Of a stretch of DNA of 64,000 bases, positions 17,936 to 26,682 are shown piece after piece; positions within the stretch are counted from its first letter, which is position 1; the number at the start of each line of letters is the position of its first letter. This DNA comes from Bacteroidota bacterium. GTDB lineage: Bacteria; Bacteroidota; Bacteroidia; Chitinophagales; Chitinophagaceae. A program made the translations under genes and the position numbers. The notes beneath the pieces were generated by a model. That model did no database searches. It was not told the DNA's origin and worked only from the letters and a program-made list of their open reading frames with translations. The stretch is from assembly GCA_018266775.1 (NCBI GenBank), contig JAFDZS010000011.1, forward strand, positions 531,404-595,403, written 5' to 3'.

Positions 17936-18059
17936 GAACACGCCTGCGGCGTGTTCAAAAAAGGGAAACATCAAAGATGTTTCCCTTTTTTCATTCAAAG
18001 AAAAGTCAATTGCACGTATAGTGCAAATTGAAAAGAACACGCCGCAGGCGTTTTCCTAC
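17932..18059. terminator. Nested inverted repeats forming a bidirectional terminator
   Basis: Outer arms 17932-17956 and 18035-18059 are reverse complements at 24 of 25 positions, and each also folds alone (AACACGCC/GGCGTGTT). Inside are a perfect 16-bp stem with a 3-nt loop (17957-17972/17976-17991, AAAAAAGGGAAACATC), flanked by A and T runs, and a TTGCAC/GTGCAA hairpin (18010-18026). The outer arms include the stop codons of both convergent genes. Confidence 0.85.
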
Positions 18060-18505
18060 TCTTTATTTTCTTTATACATTTTATCGTAAGACCACGGGCC
18101 ATTACCCAACACCAGGAACAATATCAATAATAACAGCACCACTATTGAAGTGGTTAATTCCTGTGGTGCCACACTACCGTTTTCGGTAAAGCGCAACAGG
18201 ATGATGGCACCAATAAGAATCGGCATTTGCGAAATACAGGCCAGCCGGGTATGCAAACCGATGGCAATAAAAAAGCCCCCCAGCAGGTGTAATACCACAA
18301 TCACCTGCCCAAGCAATACCAGTGCAAATGAACCAGCACCCATATTACTGTTGTTGAGATAACCGATCAGTACACTCATGTCGAAAAGAAAACTGATGCC
18401 CTTGTAGCAGAGGAAAAGTCCGAGTGCCACACGTATGATGTCAAGCCATTTGGAGTGATGACTTTCACCCCAAAGCTCTAAGCGATGGAGATAATTCATA
18501 TACAT
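18056..18505 (-). CDS. DoxX family membrane protein
   Basis: 149 aa, four hydrophobic helices (about residues 22-42, 58-78, 82-100 and 118-137). The start WLDIIRVALGLFLCYKGISFL, the LHLLGGFFIAIGLHTRLA block and the FLVLGNGPWSYDKMYK end match DoxX/DoxD-like small membrane proteins, some of which associate with redox enzymes. Specific role unknown. The TAG stop lies in the arm of the terminator shared with the convergent TonB receptor. An ATG two codons downstream (MNYLHR) is an equally plausible start. Confidence 0.8.
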   Translation of the reverse strand: MYMNYLHRLELWGESHHSKWLDIIRVALGLFLCYKGISFLFDMSVLIGYLNNSNMGAGSFALVLLGQVIVVLHLLGGFFIAIGLHTRLACISQMPILIGAIILLRFTENGSVAPQELTTSIVVLLLLILFLVLGNGPWSYDKMYKENKE

Positions 18506-18600
18506 AAATTTAGCGTGAGCAATAAAGAGCTAATTAAATGTAAGCATTTTAACCGGCAATTGCAAGTATGAGTTATGCACCGTATTAGTACGCAAGAAAA

Positions 18601-18624
18601 AATCCGGTGCAGTTGTACCGGATT
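18601..18624. other. Short hairpin upstream of DoxX
   Basis: AATCCGGT pairs perfectly with ACCGGATT around an 8-nt loop, with A and T runs on either side. No gene on either strand ends close to it; its role is unclear. Confidence 0.4.
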
Positions 18625-18652
18625 ACACAGTAATTTTTCCAATTAGAAGAAT

Positions 18653-18925
18653 GTCAGGTTGGGTGAGATAAAACTGGCTACTGCTGAGATTACCGTCTTC
18701 GCCCCACAGGGTAAATAAACTCAGACGGACAGACTTTTGCTTTGCCACTTGAGTACTATCAAATTATAAAAGCTGTCAGGTTGAGCTTGGCGAAACCGGC
18801 TAAAACTGAAATAACCACCTTTAATAAACTAAGACGGACAGACTTTTGCTTTGCCACGTGAGTACCATCAAATTATTAAAACTGTCAGGTTGAGCTTGAT
18901 TTCCCTGCGGGTCGAAACCGGTTAA
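18653..18925. repeat. Tandem CTGTCAG/TGAGC repeats (two ~110-bp units)
   Basis: In the 489-nt gap between two minus-strand genes, a unit starting near 18715 (AACTCAGACGGACAGACTTT, then TGCTTTGCCAC and GCTGTCAGGTTGAGCTT) recurs near 18824 with few changes. The segment 18884-18921 is the exact reverse complement of 37942-37979. A partial third copy precedes at 18653. No coding potential is seen in the gap. Confidence 0.8.
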
Positions 18926-18933
18926 TCTTCCCA

Positions 18934-18967
18934 AGGCGTCAAGACGGTTTGCAATCGTCAGACGCCT
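18934..18967. repeat. 34-nt two-stem palindrome, copy 1
   Basis: AGGCGTC, 2 nt, GACGGTT, 3-nt loop, AATCGTC, 1 nt, GACGCCT. One of five copies of exactly this length in the window; it sits 9 nt from the CTGTCAG/TGAGC repeat. Confidence 0.85.
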
Positions 18968-18994
18968 GATGAAGTTCATTAATTGAAGCAATAT

Positions 18995-19744
18995 TTATTT
19001 ACCAAACACTTTTTTCAGCAACGATGTTACCTGCGCTGCAGGGTTCGTCCTGATCTTCTTTTCTTCATCTGCAATGGAAAGGAATACACCGTTTAATGCT
19101 TTATCCGTTACATAAGCAGTTAAATCTGTATTCACCGGTGCTTTTGTAAAAGGAATTTTGTTATAGGCAGTAAAAGCATCTTTCCAGTATTGTGTGGCAT
19201 TCACTTTACTAAGCGATGCTTCAATGATAGGTTTCATTTTGGCAGTTAACGCTGCTGTTGTTTGTCCTTTCAAATATTCCGTAGCTGCATTATTACCACC
19301 GTTTAATATCTTCAGCCCGTCTGTTAAGGTCATGTGTTTAATGGCATCAATAAAGATGGGAGCAATACTACCTGCGGCATCTTCTGCTGCACGGTTCATG
19401 GAAAGAATGGCTTTATCTGCCAGCGATCCCAAACCTGCTTTACGCAATGTGGCTTCCACCTTTTGCGCTTCAGGCGGCATCAATATCTTTAATGCAGCGT
19501 TGGCAAAGAAGCCATCCACTTTATGCAGGCGGCCTGCAGCACTGTCAGTACCAATACTCAGCGCTTCTTTTAACCCGTTTACAATATCATCATTGCTCAG
19601 GCTGGATTTACCGGAAGAAATTGTTTTTAAAATATTACCGCTGCTGTCTTTCGATGTGGCTTTTTTCAGTTTGTTTAAAAGGCCCTGTGCATGAAGACTG
19701 GATACGGCTAAAGCACAGCATAACAAAAAGGTACATTTTTTCAT
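18995..19744 (-). CDS. DUF4197 family secreted protein
   Basis: 249 aa with a signal peptide (residues 1-19, ending SSLHAQ). The mature protein is helical and matches DUF4197: NDDIVNGLKEALSIGTDSA, FFANAALKILMPPEAQKVE, AEDAAGSIAPIFIDAIKHMT and LNGVFLSIADEEKKIRTNP are all conserved family segments. Function is unknown, and its location is periplasm or envelope. A CAAAAGTA (TACTTTTG on the minus strand) 27 nt before the start is a likely -7 box. Confidence 0.87.
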   Translation of the reverse strand: MKKCTFLLCCALAVSSLHAQGLLNKLKKATSKDSSGNILKTISSGKSSLSNDDIVNGLKEALSIGTDSAAGRLHKVDGFFANAALKILMPPEAQKVEATLRKAGLGSLADKAILSMNRAAEDAAGSIAPIFIDAIKHMTLTDGLKILNGGNNAATEYLKGQTTAALTAKMKPIIEASLSKVNATQYWKDAFTAYNKIPFTKAPVNTDLTAYVTDKALNGVFLSIADEEKKIRTNPAAQVTSLLKKVFGK

Positions 19745-19770
19745 ATTGAGATTTTATTGGTATCAGACGA

Positions 19771-19778
19771 CAAAAGTA
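19771..19778 (-). promoter_or_regulatory. Probable -7 box for the DUF4197 gene
   Basis: TACTTTTG on the minus strand fits TAnnTTTG, with a leader of about 20 nt to the ATG at 19744. No clear -33 element is seen. Confidence 0.4.
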
Positions 19779-19897
19779 TCCACATTTATGCTAACGATCG
19801 GTTAAAAACTAATTAAAGATAACGGTTTTACCAGGCAGTATTCATTTTACATTTGCGCTCCGGTTTACTATTACCAATATCATACCACAGTATCGTC

Positions 19898-20440
19898 ATG
19901 ACAAAAAAAATCAACATCCTGGCCGTTTCGGGCAGTACCCGCAAACAATCATCTAATCATCGGTTGCTGAAAGCTATTGCAACTATGTATACCGCATCCG
20001 TCAATATGATATTTTTTGAAGGGTTAGCCGCATTGCCCCCCTTTAACCCGGACGATACCGATGCTCCCATTGCTGAAGTAATGCAATGGCGAAGCATGAT
20101 TGCTGCTGCAGATGGCGTACTCCTCTGCACCCCTGAATATGCGCATGGTGTGCCCGGCGCTTTGAAGAACGCCATTGACTGGACGGTTTCCACCAACGAA
20201 TTTTCGCAGAAGCCCACTGCACTGATTACCGCGTCCACCGATGGCCGGTTTGGGCATGAATCATTATTGGAGACTTTGAAAACAATTGAAGCAGGCCATG
20301 TGTCTTCGTTGCAGTTGCTCATCCAGTTTGTGCAAACAAAAATTGCTGCTGATGGAACTATCACAGACGCACATACGCTTTCTGCAGTAAAAGAATTAAT
20401 GGATAAGTTTTTATTGCGGATTAAGGAAAATTCATATTAG
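19898..20440 (+). CDS. NADPH-dependent FMN reductase family protein
   Basis: 180 aa from the chosen ATG, which starts INILAVSGSTRKQSSNHRLL, the FMN-phosphate-binding loop typical of this flavodoxin-like family; an open frame 45 nt longer lacks conservation. TPEYAHGVPGALKNAIDW is the second hallmark, around residues 85-103. Such proteins reduce FMN, quinones, azo dyes or chromate with NAD(P)H in the cytosol; the physiological substrate is not predictable. It is convergent with the OsmC gene, with repeats between. Confidence 0.87.
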   Translation: MTKKINILAVSGSTRKQSSNHRLLKAIATMYTASVNMIFFEGLAALPPFNPDDTDAPIAEVMQWRSMIAAADGVLLCTPEYAHGVPGALKNAIDWTVSTNEFSQKPTALITASTDGRFGHESLLETLKTIEAGHVSSLQLLIQFVQTKIAADGTITDAHTLSAVKELMDKFLLRIKENSY

Positions 20441-20457
20441 CAGGTACCAAAGTCAAC

Positions 20458-20491
20458 AGGCGCCTGACGGTTACAAACCGTCTTGACGCCT
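20458..20491. repeat. 34-nt two-stem palindrome, copy 2
   Basis: Same structure as the copy at 18934 but in the opposite orientation, with one arm change (AGGCGCC). It lies 17 nt after the FMN reductase stop, and the spacer to the next repeat (TGGAAAACTATCAACCGG) resembles that flanking copy 1. Confidence 0.8.
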
Positions 20492-20503
20492 TGGAAAACT
20501 ATC

Positions 20504-20605
20504 AACCGGTTTCGCCAGGCTCAACCTGACAGCTTATAAATTTGCAGGCTTTTATTCTTCAACTTGTTTTACTGTCAGGCTGAGCCTGTCGAAGACGGTT
20601 ATTTT
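20504..20605. repeat. CTGTCAG/TGAGC inverted repeat, best-preserved copy
   Basis: Arms 20511-20532 and 20572-20593 (22 nt, beginning TTCGCCAGGCTCAACCTG and CTGTCAGGCTGAGCCTG) are reverse complements at 20 of 22 positions, separated by 39 nt of AT-rich sequence. It lies between two convergent genes and may act as a transcriptional boundary. Confidence 0.8.
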
Positions 20606-20635
20606 AATGGGCAGTACAATGAATTTTTATCAGTC

Positions 20636-21289
20636 TTAAAACACAGGTTCATTTTTTACCTGAACAGATAACGCACCAGTCGGGCACTTCGCCACCTGGT
20701 CAATGATGGCCTGTTTATCGGCGCCATTAATATTCACCCAGGGATGCGCTTTCAAATCAAATACTTTGGGCAACTGCGTTACGCAGCGGCCGGAATGTTT
20801 ACACAGTTCTGGTTTCCAAACCACAGTAATATCATCATTACTGTATTTGATCTTCTTTTCCACGTCTTCGTTATGATATACAAAAGTGCGTACTTTAATT
20901 TCTCCCTGCAGAATTTTTGATATCGGGCAGGCCTGTGCAATTTCACTAAGCCGGTTTCTTTGTTCGGGTTCCAGTTGTGCACCGGGAAAATCAATGTCCC
21001 TGTCGATAAATGTTGTTATCGCTTCTCCCTGTTTAGATTGAAAGAGATTGGCGTTTACTGTTACCTGTGGTATCTCCCAACCTTTGCGGTCGATATACAT
21101 GCGCAGCGTGATGAGCGTGCAGGAAGCCAATGAAGATAACAACAATGTATATGGATCCGGGCCGGTATCTGCACCGCCGCCTTTCACCGGTTCATCGGCA
21201 ATCAAAGTTCCACTGCGCCATTGAATGGTGCAGTGGTAATGTGCTTTCTCTATGGTACCGTGTACCGGTTGTTCTAACTGGTATTGCAT
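20636..21289 (-). CDS. OsmC-family protein fused to a divergent 4Fe-4S domain
   Basis: 217 aa in two domains. Residues 1-140 are OsmC/Ohr-like, with the paired redox cysteines Cys57 (LSSLASCTLITLRMY) and Cys121 (IAQACPISKIL). Residues 145-212 match the divergent mono-cluster ferredoxin domain (Fer4_19): CKHSGRC at 163-169 and KCPTGALSV at 201-209. OsmC proteins reduce organic peroxides with thiols; the Fe-S domain could donate electrons or sense redox state. I know both domains mainly as separate proteins. In a low-molecular-weight-thiol context such as bacillithiol this is a plausible peroxide defence enzyme. Confidence 0.85.
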   Translation of the reverse strand: MQYQLEQPVHGTIEKAHYHCTIQWRSGTLIADEPVKGGGADTGPDPYTLLLSSLASCTLITLRMYIDRKGWEIPQVTVNANLFQSKQGEAITTFIDRDIDFPGAQLEPEQRNRLSEIAQACPISKILQGEIKVRTFVYHNEDVEKKIKYSNDDITVVWKPELCKHSGRCVTQLPKVFDLKAHPWVNINGADKQAIIDQVAKCPTGALSVQVKNEPVF

Positions 21290-21320
21290 AACAATGCTGT
21301 TTGGCTGTTAAGATTATTGA

Positions 21321-21629
21321 TCAAAGATGGGTTACGCTGGCATCCAGCAGCATTTTCCATTGCGGGTGCCTTTTGATGTATGCGATCACAAAGGGGCAAA
21401 GCGGAATCAGCCGCAGGTGGTTGTGTTCAATATACTCCAGTGTTTTTTCAATGATGGCGGTTGCAGCGCCTTTGCCTTCCAGTTCGGGCGGCACTTCGGT
21501 ATGCAGCAGTTTGATGGTAAAATTATCCTGTTCAAAAACAATAATGACCCGGCTGTCTCCCACCATCATTTCAAAGCGGTGCAGGTGGTCATTCTTCACC
21601 AGCGCCAGTTGTTCATATTCTGTTTTCAT
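21321..21629 (-). CDS. Small GNAT-like acetyltransferase (YjdJ type)
   Basis: 102 aa. EVPPELEGKGAATAIIEKTLEYIEHNHLRLIPLCPFV fits the short N-acetyltransferase family of E. coli YjdJ: the Q/RxxGxG/A acetyl-CoA loop is EGKGAA, and PLCPFVIAYIKRHPQW is the conserved C-terminal block. Substrate unknown. It is encoded 31 nt upstream of the OsmC fusion on the same strand, so probably one transcript. Confidence 0.83.
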   Translation of the reverse strand: MKTEYEQLALVKNDHLHRFEMMVGDSRVIIVFEQDNFTIKLLHTEVPPELEGKGAATAIIEKTLEYIEHNHLRLIPLCPFVIAYIKRHPQWKMLLDASVTHL

Positions 21630-21797
21630 GTGTCAATAGTTGTAGTTAAAGGTAAGAAAGAATTGGGTTGGTGGAGTTGCAGGATTTTTGGAAGAAAGAA
21701 AATTGAGCATTATCATCATCATAAACTGATTAAGAAACTTTTGGTCAGGCCGACTTTCCTTGTTAAATTGTTTGTGTATAAACATACAAACCATATA

Positions 21798-22406
21798 ATG
21801 AACAAAATTATCCCCCTATGTTTTTTGTTGGCACTCTGTAGTTGTACTGAAAATCAAAATACAAAGAAAGTAAATAACCCTCCTGTTATTGACTCTTTGC
21901 CAGCTACAGAAGTATTTGTAGATACTAGTCAGGATGAAGGCTGGGGAGCAGATGTAAGACTTTCATTTATTAACAAAACCTGTACTGACACATCGATTGT
22001 CTATGACGTAAATTCAATTTACAAAAATCGAAATATAGGATTTATACTAAGTGTGCCTGTCAAAGGTCACCTGCATTTGGCGTTTCGAAGCAGAGGTATT
22101 AGCAGTGATAGGTTTATTCAATTTTTTAAGCAATTATATTTATCTAAACCCGATACCTTGAGCAGGTTCAATAATGAAACTTTTGTTGACTGTATGTATA
22201 TGGGAGATTACATAGATAGCCTGAATCAGCAAGCAAAAGGGGTTTATACCTCTACACATTATTGTAAACTTTTTTTCCAAGGTAAGAATGAAGATGACTA
22301 TGCCGAGCTCTATCTAAACATCAACGATGAAGAACATTGGATTGAATTAAGAGAGAAAGATTCGGAATACAGGAAGACCATTATTAAACTGTTTACAAGC
22401 CACTAA
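21798..22406 (+). CDS. Unrecognised lipoprotein
   Basis: 202 aa from ATG 21798; the frame is open for 470 nt upstream, but that part is the complement of the acetyltransferase gene. The signal peptide ends with lipobox ALCSC (Cys17), so the protein should be lipid-anchored. The mature part has no motif I recognise (RSRGISSDRFIQFFKQLYL, LNINDEEHWIELREKDSEY). G+C is visibly lower (about one third in sampled lines) than in flanking genes. It is followed by another AT-rich unknown gene. Confidence 0.7.
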   Translation: MNKIIPLCFLLALCSCTENQNTKKVNNPPVIDSLPATEVFVDTSQDEGWGADVRLSFINKTCTDTSIVYDVNSIYKNRNIGFILSVPVKGHLHLAFRSRGISSDRFIQFFKQLYLSKPDTLSRFNNETFVDCMYMGDYIDSLNQQAKGVYTSTHYCKLFFQGKNEDDYAELYLNINDEEHWIELREKDSEYRKTIIKLFTSH

Positions 22407-22484
22407 TATTTAAAAAAGATTAGGGCAGTTATATTATTAATGGCAAATAAAAATTAAACTTCGTCCCCCAACTCAATAAACCTT

Positions 22485-22922
22485 ATGCTTTCTCTTTCCA
22501 AATATTATAAACGCTCTGCTATCCTACCATTTGGTGTCGTATTCATTTCAGGCATAATTTTGAATTTAACGCATGATGGCAGTAGATATCAAAGTGAGTG
22601 GTTTACCGATGACGGCTTTGTTTTTTCCGTTGGATTAACAATCCTGCTGTCTATTTTTATTTCATTATTGTCTCTTACTTTATTGCTTAATCAATTGGCT
22701 TCCGTAAGAAAAAACCCAATACTAAGTATGGTGTGCTGGATGTTATTGCCAACTATAGTTTGTGCACTTGTCATTTATGAAGAAATCTTAAATTTCACTG
22801 GTCAATCGGATTTTCATGAAAAATATGAAGGAAACAGATTGCTTGATGGTTATATCCTATCTGTTGGTATTTTACATTTTTCTGCCTGCTTCTTGGTTGG
22901 CTTCATTATCGAAAACACATAA
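22485..22922 (+). CDS. Unrecognised four-helix membrane protein
   Basis: 145 aa with hydrophobic segments at about residues 11-27, 45-68, 80-98 and 120-141. No motif is recognised. It shares the low G+C of the lipoprotein gene before it; the two probably form a small unit. The following 190 nt to the rhamnosidase contain C-rich and AT-rich stretches but no gene; TACATTTA near 23070 may be a weak -7 box for the rhamnosidase. Confidence 0.6.
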   Translation: MLSLSKYYKRSAILPFGVVFISGIILNLTHDGSRYQSEWFTDDGFVFSVGLTILLSIFISLLSLTLLLNQLASVRKNPILSMVCWMLLPTIVCALVIYEEILNFTGQSDFHEKYEGNRLLDGYILSVGILHFSACFLVGFIIENT

Positions 22923-23113
22923 CATGATAAAAAATATTAGCATTCTTTCCTAAGAATTACTATTATAATAATCTTCGTAAAAAAATATCAACCCTCCCTG
23001 CAATACTGATACTATCAAATGATACTATCACCCCTCCCGCAAAAACCCTTCCCCATCCCCAAAAAATCCCTTACATTTAATCCCTCATTTACTCATTTCA
23101 ACCACCACTTTTC

Positions 23114-25819
23114 ATGAAACGATTATTTGCATGGGTATTGGCAATTGTATTGATACACAGCACCATCACCGCACAGGTTTCCCTCACAGCATTGCTTACA
23201 GAAAATTTAACCAGTCCCATCAGTGTGGATGCGGCTGCACCACGCTTCAGCTGGCAATTACAGAGCGATAAAAGAAAAGTTTTGCAAACTGCGTATGAGT
23301 GCAAAGTGATGCAGGGTAAAAAAGTAGTATGGGCAAGCGGTAAAGTCTATTCATCACAATCAGTAATGGTGCATTATGCCGGCGCTCCATTGCAATCGGG
23401 CACGGCATACGAGTGGATGGTACGGGTGTGGGATAACAGTGGCGCCGTTTCTCCCTGGGCAAAAGCAACATTCCATACCGGCATGCTGAACCCCAATGAT
23501 TGGAAAGCACAATGGATAGAAGCAGGTTTTGCAGAAGACAGCATCAACCGTCCGGCGCAATATTTCAGGCACGGGTTTGCATTACGTAAAAAAATACAAT
23601 CTGCTTATGCGTACATCACAGCGCATGGCATGTATGAAGCACAACTGAATGGACAACGCATAGGTGATGCCTACCTTACACCCGGCTGGACGAGTTATAA
23701 CCATCGCCTGCAATACCAGGTGTATGATGTTACCAGCATGTTGCGCAATGGCAACAACGCAGTAGGTGTTGCAATTGGCATGGGTTGGTACCGCGGTTAC
23801 CTGGCATGGAATGATAATAAAAATATTTATGGTAAGAAGACGGGTGTATTGTTTCAACTCAATATTGTGTACTCAGATGGTTCAACTGAAACGGTAATTT
23901 CTGATGGATCATGGAAATCATCTTATGGCCCTGTCCGTTATGCAGAAATTTATAATGGTGAAACGTATGATGCCAGGAAAGAACAAAGCGGTTGGGCTGA
24001 TGCCGGTTTTAACGATGCCTCATGGAGTGCTGTAAAAATGGGCGCACCCGATCCGGCACCATTGATTGCCACGCAAAACGAACCCATCAAAAAACATGAA
24101 ACATTTAAACCTATAAAAATCTTCACCACGCCCAAAGGCGAGCTGGTGGCGGATTTTGGACAGAACCTCGTGGGCTGGGTGCAACTGAAAGTAAAAGGCA
24201 ACAGCGGCGACAGCATTAAAATTTTTCATGCAGAAGTGCTGACGAAAGAAGGCAATTTTTATACTGACAACTTACGTGTCGCAAAAGAAGAAAATATTTA
24301 CATCCTGAAAAGCGGTGCAGCAGAATCATTTGAACCGCATTTTACGTTCCAGGGTTTTCGCTATATCAAAATTGAAGGCTTCCCCGGAACATTACAAGCA
24401 GATAATATTACCGCAGTGGCTTTGTATTCTGATATGAAACCAACGGGCACATTTACTACATCCAATCCGCTCATCAATCAGCTGCAGCATAATATTCAAT
24501 GGGGACAAAGAGGCAATTTTTTAGATGTACCCACAGATTGCCCTCAGCGGGATGAAAGATTGGGCTGGACCGGTGATGCACAGGTATTCTCCAGAACCGC
24601 TACATTTAATTTCAACGTCAACAATTTCTTTGCCAAATGGATGAAAGATGTGGCCGCCGATCAGCAACCCAGTGGCAGTGTGCCCTTTGTAATTCCCAAT
24701 GTATTAGGCCCCAATTCAGGTGGCTCCACCGGCTGGGCAGATGTAAGCACCATTATACCCTGGAATGTATATACCGCTTACGGCGACACGCAGATTTTGG
24801 TCAACCAGTACAACAGCATGAAAGCCTGGGTGGGTTATATGGAAAAGAACAGTAAAAACCATTTATGGAATACCGGTTTCCATTTTGGCGACTGGTTATT
24901 TTACCGCCCATTTGATGATAACGATGGCCGCTCTGCTGTAACAGATAAATATTACATTGCCCAATGCCTTTTTGCATGGTCCACACAAATGGTGCTGAAT
25001 ACAGCGAAGGTATTACAGAAAACAGACGACATTACTTATTATACGCAATTGCTGCAACAGGTTAAAGATGCTTTTCTGAAAGAATATGTAACCCCTAATG
25101 GTCGTTTGTTATCCAGCACGCAAACTGCTTATGTACTCGCTTTGCATTTTGATATGCTGCCGGAAAATTTACGTCAGCCAACAGCAGACCGCCTGGTGGA
25201 GAACGTAAAAAGTTATGGCAATCATTTAACTACTGGTTTTTTAGGCACGCCTTATCTCTGCCATGTGCTCAGCCGTTTTGGGCATGATGATATTGCATAT
25301 AAATTATTACTACAGGAAACCTACCCCTCATGGTTGTACCCTGTAAAAATGGGCGCCACCACCATATGGGAACGTTGGGATGGCATTAAACCCGATGGCA
25401 GCTTTGAAGTACCGTCAATGAATTCTTTCAACCATTATTCTTACGGCGCCATTGGCGACTGGATGTACCGCGTAATGGCAGGATTAGATACGTATGATGA
25501 TGGCCCCGGTTATAAACACATCAAAATACAACCGCATATTGGTGGTGGATTCACTAAAGCATCGGCCACGTTGCAAACTTATTACGGCGCTGTTACCAGC
25601 AGTTGGTTGATTACTGATGGAAAACTTGCAATGGACGTTACTATTCCCGCCAATGCAACGGCAACCATTTTTATACCGTCTGCAGCTGCATCAGCGATTA
25701 CCGAAAGCGGCACAGCTTTAACGGCTTCAAAAGATTGTAAAGTGATGGGTACAGAAAATGGTTATGTTATAGTTGAAGTGGGTTCAGGTACGTATCATTT
25801 TGAAACGCCTAAAAATTAA
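23114..25819 (+). CDS. Alpha-L-rhamnosidase, GH78
   Basis: 901 aa with a signal peptide (1-20, ending STITAQ). Domain order fits GH78: N-terminal beta domains (about 25-440, including LTENLTSPISVDAAAPRFSW and YITAHGMYEAQLNG), the (alpha/alpha)6 catalytic barrel (about 450-790) and a C-terminal beta domain. The catalytic signature DCPQRDERLGWTGD starts at Asp475, and GATTIWERWDGIKPDGS carries the distal acid region. It removes terminal alpha-L-rhamnose from plant or microbial glycans outside the cytoplasm. It is a single gene: no SusC/SusD pair or regulator is adjacent, so it is not in a typical polysaccharide utilisation locus. Confidence 0.93.
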   Translation: MKRLFAWVLAIVLIHSTITAQVSLTALLTENLTSPISVDAAAPRFSWQLQSDKRKVLQTAYECKVMQGKKVVWASGKVYSSQSVMVHYAGAPLQSGTAYEWMVRVWDNSGAVSPWAKATFHTGMLNPNDWKAQWIEAGFAEDSINRPAQYFRHGFALRKKIQSAYAYITAHGMYEAQLNGQRIGDAYLTPGWTSYNHRLQYQVYDVTSMLRNGNNAVGVAIGMGWYRGYLAWNDNKNIYGKKTGVLFQLNIVYSDGSTETVISDGSWKSSYGPVRYAEIYNGETYDARKEQSGWADAGFNDASWSAVKMGAPDPAPLIATQNEPIKKHETFKPIKIFTTPKGELVADFGQNLVGWVQLKVKGNSGDSIKIFHAEVLTKEGNFYTDNLRVAKEENIYILKSGAAESFEPHFTFQGFRYIKIEGFPGTLQADNITAVALYSDMKPTGTFTTSNPLINQLQHNIQWGQRGNFLDVPTDCPQRDERLGWTGDAQVFSRTATFNFNVNNFFAKWMKDVAADQQPSGSVPFVIPNVLGPNSGGSTGWADVSTIIPWNVYTAYGDTQILVNQYNSMKAWVGYMEKNSKNHLWNTGFHFGDWLFYRPFDDNDGRSAVTDKYYIAQCLFAWSTQMVLNTAKVLQKTDDITYYTQLLQQVKDAFLKEYVTPNGRLLSSTQTAYVLALHFDMLPENLRQPTADRLVENVKSYGNHLTTGFLGTPYLCHVLSRFGHDDIAYKLLLQETYPSWLYPVKMGATTIWERWDGIKPDGSFEVPSMNSFNHYSYGAIGDWMYRVMAGLDTYDDGPGYKHIKIQPHIGGGFTKASATLQTYYGAVTSSWLITDGKLAMDVTIPANATATIFIPSAAASAITESGTALTASKDCKVMGTENGYVIVEVGSGTYHFETPKN

Positions 25820-25866
25820 TAGCTGGTAATAATAGCATACAAATCAATTGATGCTGCTATTTTAAA

Positions 25867-25891
25867 GAAGGCAACCTTGCAGGTTGACTTC
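25867..25891. repeat. 25-nt AAGGCAACCT palindrome, copy 1
   Basis: GAAGGCAACCT, TGC, AGGTTGACTTC forms an 11-bp stem with one mismatch. The identical 25 nt recur at 33694 and 33877, and inverted at 33948. Confidence 0.8.
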
Positions 25892-26008
25892 TTCAGAAGA
25901 TATTTCTAATTGAAGATCATTAAAAAAAATATTCCTGAACTTGTCCAATAAATAAAATGCTGTTCGACATGATGGTAATAATTCATTACACAATTAAAAA
26001 AAATTACC

Positions 26009-26392
26009 ATGACAGCAACAGAAAACGCACTCAACTGGTTTGAAATATCTGTATCAGATATCAACCGTGCAAGCAAATTTTATGAAACCATTTTTGGCAT
26101 CACCCTCAACCAGCAGGAGATGATGGGCATGAAAATGGCTTTCTTTCCTTATGAAGATATGAACGGAAAAGTTTCAGGAGGGTTGGTACAGGGCCCGATG
26201 CATAAACCCAGTGCCGATGGTACTAAAGTTTACCTGAACGGCAACCCTGATTTAAGTAATGCTTTATCCAAAGTGGAAGCAGCCGGTGGAAAAGTATTGA
26301 TGCCTAAAACAAAAATCTCCGATGAGATTGGTTACATGGCTTTCTTCAGCGATACAGAAGGCAATACGGTGGCATTACACTCGGGTAAATAA
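26009..26392 (+). CDS. VOC family (glyoxalase-like) protein
   Basis: 127 aa, one vicinal-oxygen-chelate module pair. NWFEISVSDINRASKFYETIFGI at the start and YMAFFSDTEGNTVALHS at the end are the two typical halves, and metal ligands are not all evident. Family members range from lyases to antibiotic-binding proteins; many Bacteroidota carry this short version next to YCII or sigma-factor genes, as here (YCII gene 290 nt downstream). Function unassigned. Confidence 0.82.
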   Translation: MTATENALNWFEISVSDINRASKFYETIFGITLNQQEMMGMKMAFFPYEDMNGKVSGGLVQGPMHKPSADGTKVYLNGNPDLSNALSKVEAAGGKVLMPKTKISDEIGYMAFFSDTEGNTVALHSGK

Positions 26393-26439
26393 TTCGTTCA
26401 ACTTTGTCAATGTCTTTTAGTTAACAATCAAATACTGCC

Positions 26440-26640
26440 AGGAGTGTGACAAAACCCGGTTAATACTAAAGCAGCCGTCTTCGACAAGCTCAGACTGACA
26501 GACTTTAGGGTTGAGAAGTGAAAACCTTTCACTCATAACAGCTGTCAGGTTGAGTGCGTTTGTCCTGTGGAGCGAAACCGGGTTCACAATGAACTAACCG
26601 TCTTCGCCAGGCTCAGACTGACATACTTTAAGATTGAAGA
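26440..26640. repeat. CTGTCAG/TGAGC repeats between VOC and YCII genes
   Basis: Two degenerate units: CCGTCTTCGACAAGCTCAG (near 26470) with ACTGACAGACTTTAGG, CTGTCAGGTTGAGTGCG near 26544, and CCGTCTTCGCCAGGCTCAG with ACTGACATACTTTAAG near 26600. They fill most of the 290-nt gap, which has no gene. Confidence 0.7.
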
Positions 26641-26682
26641 GCAAAACATTTAAATAACAATTACCAACAAAAATCATTTTTC

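Noticed and set aside
21327..21797. N-terminal extension of the lipoprotein at 21798
   Set aside because: The extension is read antisense to the YjdJ-type acetyltransferase gene; the ATG at 21798 gives a clean lipoprotein signal.
23114..25819. Polysaccharide utilisation locus around the GH78 gene
   Set aside because: No SusC/SusD pair, regulator or second glycoside hydrolase lies nearby; the TonB receptors in the window are too far away and of other types.
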